Assembly (NCBI GenBank): GCA_016744695.1
Contig: JADGDV010000013.1
Coordinates: forward strand, 1 to 64,000
Source of the DNA: Hahellaceae bacterium
GTDB taxonomy: Bacteria; Pseudomonadota; Gammaproteobacteria; Pseudomonadales; Oleiphilaceae
Direction: 5' to 3'
DNA length: 64,000 nucleotides
Position 1 is the first letter of the stretch. Every line of letters starts with the position of its first letter. A program made the position numbers and the translations under genes. This document shows positions 20,574-28,774 of this stretch, in pieces. The notes beneath the pieces are model-generated. The model was not told the origin of the DNA, ran no database searches, and was given only the letters and a program-made list of their open reading frames with translations.

Positions 20574-20755
20574 ATAAATCTCCGACTACCCTTAAGTAGC
20601 ACTTTCTTTTCTCGTCAAGCAGTTTACCTTAACAATAAACCCACTCAAGCGAACAAATTCATATCGAAACTCACCTTCACATCCAAGCTCAGCTACCTAC
20701 TTCTACTGGAAGCACTCTGTCGACCATATTGCAGGGCGGTTCTGAAGGGCGCGTA

Positions 20756-20784
20756 ATTATATTAAAGACTGCAATAATCTGCAA
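20756..20784 (-). promoter_or_regulatory. Probable promoter of rplU-rpmA
   Basis: On the minus strand there is a perfect -10 box TATAAT (20756-20761) and a weaker -35 TTGCAG (20779-20784, 3 of 6) with a 17-base spacer. A start near 20749 gives a leader of about 175 nt. Confidence 0.5.
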
Positions 20785-20874
20785 GCGCTATATTACAACA
20801 GAGACATTAATAGGCATAAAAAATAATTGCAGGCAAAATATCAGCTACTAGCTACCTAAGCACCCCGTAAGAAC

Positions 20875-20903
20875 TTGACAGTAGAGTATCCACCCCATAG
20901 CAT
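20875..20903 (+). promoter_or_regulatory. Probable promoter of ispB
   Basis: A perfect -35 TTGACA (20875-20880), a 17-base spacer and -10 TAGCAT (20898-20903, 4 of 6). Transcription would start about 30 bp before the ispB ATG. Confidence 0.6.
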
Positions 20904-20939
20904 TCATTCAAATTTTATCGAAGAGCTCTGACCACTATT

Positions 20940-21920
20940 ATGCAGGCACAACAAATACTCGACACCGTAGCCCAGGATTTTGAGCGCGTTAATTCATTAA
21001 TTATTGAACAACTCTCCTCAGATGTTCCCTTGGTTGAAAAAATTGCTCACTACATTGTAGAAAGCGGCGGAAAACGTATGCGCCCCCTGCTAGTATTACT
21101 CAGCAGCAATGCATTGGGCCTTAAGAGCAAGAGCCAAAACGAAGATAAAATTAAACTCGCAGGTATTATTGAGTTTCTGCACACCGCCACCCTACTACAT
21201 GATGATGTCGTTGATACCTCAGACCTTAGACGAGGCAAGGCTACAGCTAATGCCAAATGGGGCAACGCTCCCAGCGTTTTAGTCGGCGACTTTCTTTATT
21301 CAAGAGCATTTCAGATGATGGTGCAAATAAGCAATATGTCCATCATGAACATCCTGTCAGATGCCACTAACATTATTGCAGAAGGGGAAGTTTTTCAGTT
21401 AATGAACTGCAAGAACCCTGATGTAAGCGAAGAAAGCTACATGGCCGTTATCAAAAGCAAAACCGCCATGCTTTTTCAAGCCGCCTCTCACAGCGGCGCC
21501 GTACTTGCTGGCGCATCATCGGAGCAGGAAGCTGCCTTACGAGATTATGGCCTGCACTTAGGGCTCGCATTTCAGTTAATAGATGACGTACTTGATTACA
21601 CGGGCTCACCCGAAGATATGGGCAAAAATGTTGGTGACGACCTAGCAGAAGGCAAGCCAACACTACCATTAATCTACGCAATGAAGCATGGATCAGAAGA
21701 GCAAGCACAGCTTATTCGTAACGCCATTCGAAAGGGCGGCTTAGAAGACCTGTCCCTTATTAAAGAAGCGGTACAAACCACTGGCGCACTAGATTACACC
21801 ATTAAACGTGCCAACGAAGAGGCTGAAAAAGCCAAAAACTGCCTCAACACTTTAGAGAGCTCAACATTTAAAGACGCTCTTTTTGCACTTGCAGGCCTCG
21901 CAGTAGAGCGAAATAACTAA
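20940..21920 (+). CDS. ispB: Octaprenyl (polyprenyl) diphosphate synthase IspB
   Basis: A 326-aa trans-prenyltransferase that makes the side chain of ubiquinone. The first Asp-rich motif is HDDVVDTSDLRRG (about residues 83-95) and the second is QLIDDVLDYTG. GGKRMRPLLVLLSS near the N-terminus is the substrate-binding GGKR. The sequence resembles E. coli IspB and its Pseudomonas orthologue; the exact chain length cannot be read by eye. It uses IPP from the MEP pathway, whose last enzyme IspH is encoded at 9.4 kb. A probable promoter lies directly upstream. Confidence 0.95.
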   Translation: MQAQQILDTVAQDFERVNSLIIEQLSSDVPLVEKIAHYIVESGGKRMRPLLVLLSSNALGLKSKSQNEDKIKLAGIIEFLHTATLLHDDVVDTSDLRRGKATANAKWGNAPSVLVGDFLYSRAFQMMVQISNMSIMNILSDATNIIAEGEVFQLMNCKNPDVSEESYMAVIKSKTAMLFQAASHSGAVLAGASSEQEAALRDYGLHLGLAFQLIDDVLDYTGSPEDMGKNVGDDLAEGKPTLPLIYAMKHGSEEQAQLIRNAIRKGGLEDLSLIKEAVQTTGALDYTIKRANEEAEKAKNCLNTLESSTFKDALFALAGLAVERNN

Positions 21921-21998
21921 TACAAACAGCATTGGCCTGACAAGAAATATGTAAAGAACCGAGCTGTCAGGCACTTAAAATAAAGGGCGTTATTTTAT

Positions 21999-23570
21999 AT
22001 GCAGCAATTATCAGACCTGGATGCATCTTTCCTCTATTTAGAAACTGAAAACTCCCCCATGCTGATAGGAGGACTCTATGTATTTGACTGCTCAGAACGT
22101 GAAACCCCAATGCAATTCGGAGAATTTTATGCATTTATTGAGTCAAGACTACATATCGCTCAATTTTTTCGTCAACGCTTAGTTGAAGTTCCGTTAAAAC
22201 TTGATCACCCGTACTGGGTTGATGACCCGGAGTTTGATCTATCAAAACACCTAAGCTACATCACTTTAAACGGCCCTGATAAAGACACTCAATTAACAGA
22301 GCTCGCCGCCAACTTTTTCAGCTCGCCACTCGACCGTGATAAGCCATTATGGTCTATTGCTTATGTTGACGGCATTGAAAATTGCTCCGAGCTTCCGGGG
22401 AAATGCTTTGCAATGGTCGTAAAAATTCACCATGCAGCCATTGATGCACTAAGTGGCGATGAAGTTATGAGTTCATTACTCGATTTCTCAATAGAGCCCA
22501 AGGTCATAACAAAAAATGCAGAGTGGAAGCCCTCCCCCCTACCCAATACATTCAGACTTCTCGGTAGCGCTTATGGCAACGCACTAAGCACACCCCTTAG
22601 GCTAGCAAACCTAGCAAAAGACACAGCCGCTTCAACGTTTTATTCTGTATTACTTAATAGATTACGCAAACTAAACTTACCACCAGCATTATTTAGCGCT
22701 CCCAAAACAGCATTTAATAACACCATTACCAATGAGCGCGCACTTCATTATATTGAAATACCCCTGGAGCGCATTAAAGAAATCCGTAAAGAAATTGATG
22801 ACACAACAATCAACGACATTGTTATGGGTATTTGCGCAGAAGCACTCCATCACTACCTTAAAGACCATAACGCAACACCTGAAACCCCACTTATTGCAAT
22901 GACCCCTATTTCAGTAAGATCAAAAAACCTTCAGACAAAAACAGGCAACCAGCTCTCAGCCATTATTTTATCGCTAGCTACAGATATCCAACACCCCATT
23001 GCAAGAATAAAGCAAATCCATGAAAACGCAGTAATATCTAAAACCTATAATCAAGCCATTTCAGCAGACAGACTTACCGAGCTAATACCATCCAGCGTTG
23101 CAGCGCTGTCAGCAAGGATTTATACAGAATTCCAATTAGCACAGCGCCATAAACCACTTTTCAACATCCCTATTACAAATATTCCAGGCCCTCAAATGCC
23201 GCTTTATTTGAATGGTTCAAAGCTCATCAGGCAAGTAGGGACAGCCCCCCTGTTTGATGGCATAGGGGTCGTTTTAGTTGTGGTAAGTTATGACGGTAAA
23301 ATCACAATCAGCGTTACATCTTGCCCTACAATAATGGAAAATCAAGGTGACTTTGGTGAATACCTTCTTAAAGCAATTGATGACATAGAAGCGGCACTTC
23401 ACACCCCCTATTCAATGGAAGAAATAAAAAGCGAAAACAACGAACAGGTCTCGATCAAGAACATAGGTTCGGGGTTTATCGATGATATTATTGAGCTTTT
23501 TAGCAACCTATTTAGTAAAAACGACACAAAGAACAGTACATCAACAGAAGATCAAGCACACAAGGATTAG
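21999..23570 (+). CDS. WS/DGAT-family wax ester synthase / diacylglycerol O-acyltransferase
   Basis: A 523-aa acyl-CoA-dependent acyltransferase that in related bacteria makes wax esters from fatty alcohols or triacylglycerols from diacylglycerol. Family motifs are present: LSDLDASFLYLET at the N-terminus, PLDRDKPLW (110-118), the active-site region HHAAIDA (144-150) and NDIVMGICAEALHHYL. The catalytic motif is normally HHxxxDG; here the final Gly is Ala150, while both His and the Asp are kept. The C-terminal ~40 residues are polar and poorly conserved. The gene starts 78 bp after ispB and ends at a bidirectional terminator. Family confidence is high; substrate is not determined. Confidence 0.9.
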   Translation: MQQLSDLDASFLYLETENSPMLIGGLYVFDCSERETPMQFGEFYAFIESRLHIAQFFRQRLVEVPLKLDHPYWVDDPEFDLSKHLSYITLNGPDKDTQLTELAANFFSSPLDRDKPLWSIAYVDGIENCSELPGKCFAMVVKIHHAAIDALSGDEVMSSLLDFSIEPKVITKNAEWKPSPLPNTFRLLGSAYGNALSTPLRLANLAKDTAASTFYSVLLNRLRKLNLPPALFSAPKTAFNNTITNERALHYIEIPLERIKEIRKEIDDTTINDIVMGICAEALHHYLKDHNATPETPLIAMTPISVRSKNLQTKTGNQLSAIILSLATDIQHPIARIKQIHENAVISKTYNQAISADRLTELIPSSVAALSARIYTEFQLAQRHKPLFNIPITNIPGPQMPLYLNGSKLIRQVGTAPLFDGIGVVLVVVSYDGKITISVTSCPTIMENQGDFGEYLLKAIDDIEAALHTPYSMEEIKSENNEQVSIKNIGSGFIDDIIELFSNLFSKNDTKNSTSTEDQAHKD

Positions 23571-23611
23571 AGCTCGAAACATAAAACACGACATATATTC
23601 AGAGCAAACAT

Positions 23612-23640
23612 AAAAAAGCCTGCTTTTAGCAGGCTTTTTT
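23612..23640. terminator. Bidirectional intrinsic terminator
   Basis: A perfect GCCTGC / GCAGGC stem with a TTTTA loop, extended by six A on the left and six T on the right. It serves the plus-strand acyltransferase gene and the minus-strand lipoprotein gene that converge here. Confidence 0.9.
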
Positions 23641-23698
23641 ATGTCGATTATGGGCTTATGTCTACGTAAGCAATAGCATAAACCGTAACCTGAAAAGC

Positions 23699-24505
23699 TT
23701 ATTTAAACGCCCACTTAAGAAACTCTTTTTTCTCTTCTGTAGAAGCGCTATCCCACAAGACTTTAAGTGCATCAATTGATGGCAATGCTCCGCCTTGAGA
23801 GGACGCAGAAGGCACCACGGCAACCGTGTTAGCAGAAGATGCGGCAACAACACCCGCTGAAGCCCCTACCACAGCGACTGTTCCAGCAGCACTCGAACTC
23901 GCCACTCCAGGCGTAGCACTAACTGAAACCGGCGCAACTGAAGTAGGGGTCACAACAGCAACAGCCTTATTATCTTCACTCTCAGATGCCTCAGCATACA
24001 AAGTAGATTCAGCAATAAAGCCTTCAGATGAGTCCACCAATGTCGCCTTAAACGTTTTAGCGAATTCAGCCGCCTCAGCTCTGTTTTCAGGGCGACCAAA
24101 GACAAAACTGTAAACTTCTCCAGCTTTTGCATTAAAAGTAACCTGCATTGGCTCTGTTACAACTAACTCTGAATTAGATTCACCATCTTCTTTTTTACCC
24201 GGCTTAGCCCATAGTGTCTCATGAGTAAATACCACTGAATTTTGGCCCGGAAGGATTTGATAGTTAATATCTAACTGAGGAATCAAATAGCTTTTCACCT
24301 CCTGCCCATTCACTGAAAGTATTTCTATTCCGCCGGAAGTCGATAAAATCGCAGAACGAGATACATCTACCTTTGGACCATCATAAGTCTTAACCAAAGA
24401 TGTCGACGAACACCCCGCCAGAAATACAAGTGGCAATATAACACCCCAGACAGCAACCCACCCCATCAATAACCGACGCATTAAAAAACAACCCGATAGC
24501 AACAT
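23699..24505 (-). CDS. DUF2057-type lipoprotein with a low-complexity linker
   Basis: A 268-aa predicted lipoprotein. A signal sequence ends in the lipobox LAGC (about residues 29-32), followed by SSTSLVKTYDGP. The core (about 45-180) has the pattern of DUF2057 (YccT/CsgI-like) proteins: IEILSVNGQEV, LPGQNSVVFTHE and QVTFNAKAGEVYSFVFG. A linker of about 60 residues made almost only of Ala, Val, Ser, Thr and Pro follows, with TVAVV repeated. The C-terminus LKVLWDSASTEEKKEFLKWAF is also seen in this family. The ATG at 24505 has an AAGGG ribosome binding site; an ATG at 24481 would give a more canonical signal peptide. Function unknown. Confidence 0.7.
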   Translation of the reverse strand: MLLSGCFLMRRLLMGWVAVWGVILPLVFLAGCSSTSLVKTYDGPKVDVSRSAILSTSGGIEILSVNGQEVKSYLIPQLDINYQILPGQNSVVFTHETLWAKPGKKEDGESNSELVVTEPMQVTFNAKAGEVYSFVFGRPENRAEAAEFAKTFKATLVDSSEGFIAESTLYAEASESEDNKAVAVVTPTSVAPVSVSATPGVASSSAAGTVAVVGASAGVVAASSANTVAVVPSASSQGGALPSIDALKVLWDSASTEEKKEFLKWAFK

Positions 24506-24710
24506 TCACGTACCCTTTCAAACAATGACTTAAATTTAACGCTAATTGTCACCATTAACACAGGCTTATGCAACTGCTAACCGTTTTTATACAATCGTAA
24601 TTCGGATTTATATAACAAATAAAAATGTCAATAGTTATTGAAAATATATTTCAGTGTTGTAGAGTGAAAGAATAATAATAAAAATATAACGATAGACAGG
24701 GGTATATATT

Positions 24711-24929
24711 ATGATTTCAGAAACACAAATAGCTGATATTCGGAATGGCGAATTGGGAGAAACACCCTTTCGTAGCAATCGTTTTTTCTGTGTTGGCCAT
24801 AGATGGTACTTTACTACACGAGAAGGGTTTGATAGCGGACCTTATGCAGATAGAGCTAGAGCCAGATTAGGTCTCGATCGTTTTTTACATATTGTTAGCT
24901 TGCTACCAATGGTAAATCAAACTCATTAA
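24711..24929 (+). CDS. Small conserved protein with YFTTREG..SGPY motif (DUF6316-like)
   Basis: A 72-aa cytoplasmic protein with no signal or membrane segment. The central RSNRFFCVGHRWYFTTREG and the FDSGPY motif resemble a group of short uncharacterised proteins of Pseudomonas/Marinobacter-type bacteria; I assign DUF6316 from memory. An AGGGG ribosome binding site lies 9-10 bases before the ATG and a hairpin plus T-run follows, so it is an independent gene rather than noise. It is flanked by ~200 bp of AT-rich non-coding DNA upstream. Function unknown. Confidence 0.65.
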   Translation: MISETQIADIRNGELGETPFRSNRFFCVGHRWYFTTREGFDSGPYADRARARLGLDRFLHIVSLLPMVNQTH

Positions 24930-24954
24930 CTGACAGACAACATACAACTAGCTC

Positions 24955-24984
24955 TCTAGCTATTTTAGCTAGACTGGTTTTTTT
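24955..24984 (+). terminator. Intrinsic terminator of the small ORF
   Basis: A perfect 8-bp stem (TCTAGCTA / TAGCTAGA) with a TTT loop, then CTGG and seven T. It lies 26 bp after the stop codon of the 72-aa protein. Confidence 0.65.
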
Positions 24985-25024
24985 CGCTCTAAAATTCACC
25001 TTCAGTAATGTACTCAAGTGGTAC

Positions 25025-25498
25025 TCAAAAAACATAGGCCAATATTTGCAAGCAAATAAGAGCGTATATTCCAGCTAAAACATCATCAATCATAATACCG
25101 AAACCTCCCTCAATCACATTGTCTGCAACCTTTATAGGCCATGGCTTCCATATATCAAACAAGCGAAACAAGAGAAAACCCACAAGAATCCAGACCCAGC
25201 CTGCAGGAGCTGCAATCATTGTTATCCAATAACCTACAAACTCATCCCAAACAATGCCTCCATGATCATGCACACCCAGCGTTTTTGAAGCCCTATCACA
25301 AAGCCACACACCTAAAGCAAACGTCACAACAATAAACCCTAGATACAGCCAAATAGACAAATACTGAAGCGGTAAATAAAATAACACCGCAGCCGCCGTA
25401 CCGAAGGTTCCAGGGGCTTTAGGGGCACAGCCACTACCAAGACCAAAAGCCAAAAAATTCACAGGATCTTTCAAAAAACCTTGAGGCAACTTTGCCAT
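25025..25498 (-). CDS. pgpA: Phosphatidylglycerophosphatase A
   Basis: A 157-aa inner-membrane enzyme that dephosphorylates phosphatidylglycerol phosphate. The conserved GLGSGCAPKAPGTFGT motif is near the N-terminus, and the acidic cluster VWDEFVGYW and LFRLFDIWKPWPI are PgpA signatures. Three to four hydrophobic segments are visible. It is the last gene of the operon nrdR-ribD-ribE-ribBA-ribH-nusB-thiL-pgpA and lies 30 bp after thiL, the standard gammaproteobacterial order. Confidence 0.95.
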   Translation of the reverse strand: MAKLPQGFLKDPVNFLAFGLGSGCAPKAPGTFGTAAAVLFYLPLQYLSIWLYLGFIVVTFALGVWLCDRASKTLGVHDHGGIVWDEFVGYWITMIAAPAGWVWILVGFLLFRLFDIWKPWPIKVADNVIEGGFGIMIDDVLAGIYALICLQILAYVF

Positions 25499-25528
25499 TT
25501 ACATCCACCTTACTGTCACATTAAATAA

Positions 25529-26515
25529 TTAAAAGTGTTGATACCCTTTTGGGGATACCTGTCGCTCACTACCGCTTTCATCAACCACTATAATCCCTGG
25601 TGACGCTGTCACCTCCCCTATAATCACGACCTCATCAAGCAAGCTATTCTCCCTCATCACCCCAACTAAAGAGGCAGGAACACAAAAGCAAAGCTCATAA
25701 TCATCACCTGCTGTCAAAGCCAAAGACATGGCCCCTCCCTTTTTTTCAGCCAACAATTCAGCCGATATAGGAATACTACTCTCATAGATCAGCCCTCCCA
25801 CCTGAGAGGATTCAGCAATATGGTTAAAATCAGCAAGCAAGCCGTCAGAAATATCTATAGCAGCCGATGCAATCCCTCTAATAGCTAGCCCTTCTGAAAT
25901 TTTAGGCTGAGGATAATAATACCGATTCAAAAAATGCTGAATATTTACATTCAAATCATCCGCAAAGTCATCAAGGTGAAGATAATCTAATGCCGCACCC
26001 GCATCACCCAATGAACCCGTAATACAAATAAGGTCTCCTGGATTTGCACCCGATCGCTTAATAGCCATTTCCGATGGGGTAAGCCCATGAACCTGGATAG
26101 AAACAGTTAGGGGACCTTTAGTGGTATCACCACCAATTAATCGCACGCCGCACTCATTAGCAATTCGAGATAAGCCTTTAGAGAAGCCTTCAAGCCATTC
26201 TTCATTATTGTCAGGCAAGGTGATGGCTAGAGTAAAAGCAACAGGGTTCGCCCCCATCGCAGCCAAATCACTCAAGCTTACAGCTAAGCTACGATAGCCC
26301 AATTTATCTGGGACAATATCTTCAGGAAAGTGTACACCGCAAACAAGGGTGTCTATAGATAAACAGGTTTCATACCCTGCAGGTGAACGCAAAATAGCAC
26401 AATCATCACCGATACCAAGCGCGACAAGGGAATCATCAGAAAAAGGCTCTCCAACTCTCCCCACGCCATTAAAAAAACGAGAAATTAAACTAAACTCATC
26501 ACTCGAGTGCCTCAT
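25529..26515 (-). CDS. thiL: Thiamine-monophosphate kinase ThiL
   Basis: A 328-aa ATP-dependent kinase that converts thiamine monophosphate to thiamine pyrophosphate. DEFSLISRFF at the N-terminus, GIGDDCAIL, SLSDLAAMGA and RLIGGDTTKG are family motifs, and DISDGLLADFNH forms part of the active site. I chose the ATG at 26515 (MRHSSDEFSLI) because E. coli ThiL begins at the same place; a GTG at 26530 would add five residues and nearly abut the nusB stop. It is closely linked to nusB upstream and pgpA downstream. Confidence 0.95.
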   Translation of the reverse strand: MRHSSDEFSLISRFFNGVGRVGEPFSDDSLVALGIGDDCAILRSPAGYETCLSIDTLVCGVHFPEDIVPDKLGYRSLAVSLSDLAAMGANPVAFTLAITLPDNNEEWLEGFSKGLSRIANECGVRLIGGDTTKGPLTVSIQVHGLTPSEMAIKRSGANPGDLICITGSLGDAGAALDYLHLDDFADDLNVNIQHFLNRYYYPQPKISEGLAIRGIASAAIDISDGLLADFNHIAESSQVGGLIYESSIPISAELLAEKKGGAMSLALTAGDDYELCFCVPASLVGVMRENSLLDEVVIIGEVTASPGIIVVDESGSERQVSPKGYQHF

Positions 26516-26534
26516 TCTCGCTTTCCGCACATTT

Positions 26535-27038
26535 TTACGAACGACCGCGTGTTCCGCGAGTCTCTTCCGGGCGCAACCGTGGCGCTAACTTATCAAGCAC
26601 ACTATTTATGTACTTATGGCCATCCGTTCCACCAAATTTCTTAGCTAACTCTACCGCCTCATTAATAACCACACGATAAGGCACATCAACACGATGCATC
26701 ATTTCGTAGGTACCCATTCGTAATAAAGTCATTTCTATAGGGTCTACATCCGCGGATGCACGGTCAAGCAGGGGCTCGATCTGACGATTTAAATCAGATA
26801 GGTTACTTGGAACCCCTTTAAGTAGCTCTCGAAAGTATGATACATCAACCTTACCCATATCATTATCAGCAGCAAACTCCGCCTCTATCTGAGAAACATT
26901 AGCCCCAGATAACTGCCATTGATAAAGAGCCTGCAAGGCCAATGTACGAGACTTGCGACGCTGTGCAATACCAGGCTTCCCTGGATTACCGCCTTTTCCC
27001 GGTGTTGACTCTTGTTTATTGGTTGGCTGATCTGTCAC
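26535..27038 (-). CDS. nusB: Transcription antitermination factor NusB
   Basis: A 167-aa RNA-binding factor that acts with NusE in rRNA antitermination. The helical NusB core is clear: RRKSRTLALQALYQWQLSG, then RMGTYEMMHRVDVPYRVVINEAVELAKKFG and KYINSVLDKLA. Compared with E. coli NusB (139 aa) it has an extra Gly/Pro/Lys-rich N-terminal stretch of about 25 residues and a basic tail ending RGTRGRS. It starts 5 bp after ribH, so translation is probably coupled. Confidence 0.96.
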   Translation of the reverse strand: MTDQPTNKQESTPGKGGNPGKPGIAQRRKSRTLALQALYQWQLSGANVSQIEAEFAADNDMGKVDVSYFRELLKGVPSNLSDLNRQIEPLLDRASADVDPIEMTLLRMGTYEMMHRVDVPYRVVINEAVELAKKFGGTDGHKYINSVLDKLAPRLRPEETRGTRGRS

Positions 27039-27043
27039 TGGGA

Positions 27044-27520
27044 TTACGCTCCCATATCATTAAATAAACTAACCATCTCTAAAGCAGAAAGTGCAGCTTC
27101 TCCGCCTTTGTTACCAGCCTTAGTGCCTGAACGCTCAATAGCCTGCTCAATAGTATCAACTGTAAGCACACCAAAAACGACAGGAAGATCCAAGTTCAAG
27201 GATACCGCACCTAACCCCTTCACACACTCACCTGCAACATATTCAAAATGAGGCGTTCCACCACGAATAACTGCACCCAATGCAATAACTGCATCGTAAT
27301 TACCTGTTTTAGCTACACGCTGAACTGCTAATGGAATTTCAAATGCACCCGGAACTCGATAGATTTCGATATCCTGCTCAGCAATACCGTGACGCTTTAA
27401 TGTATCAATCGCACCTTCAAGCAGGCTTTCTACAACAAAGCTATTGAAACGACCAACAACAATCGCGTAACGACCACTACAATTTCGAAAGTCACCTTCG
27501 AATGTTTTTATAGACGACAT
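27044..27520 (-). CDS. ribH: 6,7-dimethyl-8-ribityllumazine synthase RibH
   Basis: A 158-aa enzyme that condenses DHBP with the ribitylamino-uracil to give lumazine. Conserved motifs are [53 protein letters not shown] (with the catalytic His) and [18 protein letters not shown]. Length is that of the icosahedral-type enzyme. It lies between ribBA and nusB in the operon. Confidence 0.97.
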   Translation of the reverse strand: MSSIKTFEGDFRNCSGRYAIVVGRFNSFVVESLLEGAIDTLKRHGIAEQDIEIYRVPGAFEIPLAVQRVAKTGNYDAVIALGAVIRGGTPHFEYVAGECVKGLGAVSLNLDLPVVFGVLTVDTIEQAIERSGTKAGNKGGEAALSALEMVSLFNDMGA

Positions 27521-27568
27521 TTAAATCTCCAACATTAACTATGTGGCTAGCCACTTAAATTCTTAAAA

Positions 27569-28681
27569 TCAAGACTCGTAAGGAATACACTCAACCACTT
27601 CCAGATCAAAACCTGAAATAGCCGAGAATTTCATTGGCGCACTAAGCAATTGCATTTTACGCACACCCAAGTCGTTTAATATCTGAGACCCAGTACCTAC
27701 AGTCTGGTAAACACCAGAGCTTGCTTGGGCTGAGCTTCTAGGCTTTTTAGGTGCAAAAAACTCAGTAACACGTGCCTCAAGGTCTACATCTGAATTAGCG
27801 CCTAATAAGACAACAACGCCCGCGCCTTCTGATGCCACTTTCTCAAGCGCACGATGCAAGGGCCAACTTGATGATCCCTGCTTCCTAGCACCCAATAAAT
27901 CTCTCAAGGTATCAGCCATGTGCACCCTAACAGTAACAGGGCTATCTGGATTAATATCACCCTTAACCATCGCTAAATGAGTATCACCCTGAATGGTATC
28001 TTTGTAAGTAACTAGTTTGAACTCACCGTATTCAGTATCTAAAGCATATTCATCAACTCTATCAACGGTTTTTTCATTTAATGCTCGATAATGTATAAGA
28101 TCTGCAATCGTACCAATTTTTAAATTATGCTCTTTAGCAAAAATCTCAAGATCGGGGCGACGGGCCATAGTGCCGTCTTCATTCATTATTTCAACAATCG
28201 CAGCAGCGGGCTCAAAGCCTGCCATTCTAGCCAAATCACACCCCGCCTCAGTGTGCCCCGCACGACTAAGAACACCACCTGGTTGAGCCATTAGTGGGAA
28301 TATGTGACCTGGCTGAACAATTTCTTCGGCCTTGGTAGTACGGCCAACTGCAACACGAATAGTATGCGCTCTGTCTGCCGCAGAAATACCCGTAGTTACA
28401 CCTTCTGCCGCTTCAATAGAAATTGTGAAATTGGTTTGAAACTGAGCCTGATTCGAATGAACCATTAAAGGCAAACCCAAAAACTCACAACGCTCTTGCG
28501 TTAATGTTAAGCAGATTAAACCTCGAGCATGCTTCGCCATGAAGTTAATATCTTCAGGACGCACCTGCTCTGCAGCAATAATCAGATCGCCTTCATTCTC
28601 ACGATCCTCATCATCCATCAGAACAACCATTTTACCCTGACGAATATCTTCAATAATCTCTTCTATGCTATTGAGCTCCAT
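27569..28681 (-). CDS. ribBA: RibB with degenerate GTP cyclohydrolase II domain (RibBX-type)
   Basis: A 370-aa protein. Residues 1 to about 200 form DHBP synthase, which converts ribulose 5-phosphate to the four-carbon riboflavin precursor; MDDEDRENEGDL, RAGHTEAGCDL and FAKEHNLKIGT are its active-site motifs. Residues about 205-370 align with GTP cyclohydrolase II but have lost the three zinc cysteines: the place of the E. coli RVHSEC...LRCDC motif reads RVHMADTLRDLLGARK, and RQEGRNIGL is absent. GTP cyclohydrolase activity is therefore unlikely. Such hybrids are known as RibBX in Proteobacteria, and a separate ribA is expected elsewhere. No FMN riboswitch was seen in the 93-bp gap upstream. 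Confidence 0.93.
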   Translation of the reverse strand: MELNSIEEIIEDIRQGKMVVLMDDEDRENEGDLIIAAEQVRPEDINFMAKHARGLICLTLTQERCEFLGLPLMVHSNQAQFQTNFTISIEAAEGVTTGISAADRAHTIRVAVGRTTKAEEIVQPGHIFPLMAQPGGVLSRAGHTEAGCDLARMAGFEPAAAIVEIMNEDGTMARRPDLEIFAKEHNLKIGTIADLIHYRALNEKTVDRVDEYALDTEYGEFKLVTYKDTIQGDTHLAMVKGDINPDSPVTVRVHMADTLRDLLGARKQGSSSWPLHRALEKVASEGAGVVVLLGANSDVDLEARVTEFFAPKKPRSSAQASSGVYQTVGTGSQILNDLGVRKMQLLSAPMKFSAISGFDLEVVECIPYES

Positions 28682-28774
28682 TGAGCGACCTTTTCAAAAA
28701 GTTGAACATTTTAAGACCATTTTGTTAAGCCTGTGGCTTATCAGTGAAGTCTAACCGCTTATACCGTTTCGTGC

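Larger units (their letters stand above)
20574..20939. other. Divergent intergenic region rplU / ispB
   Basis: This 366-bp stretch has no convincing gene. It contains a probable minus-strand promoter for rplU (20756-20784) and a plus-strand promoter for ispB (20875-20903). The section 20574-20750 would be the untranslated leader of the rplU mRNA. I see no strong hairpin in it by eye. Confidence 0.6.

Noticed and set aside
28682..28774. FMN riboswitch upstream of ribBA
   Set aside because: The gap is only 93 bp and none of the conserved RFN-element segments are visible; only a small 6-bp hairpin (TAAGCC / GGCTTA) occurs.
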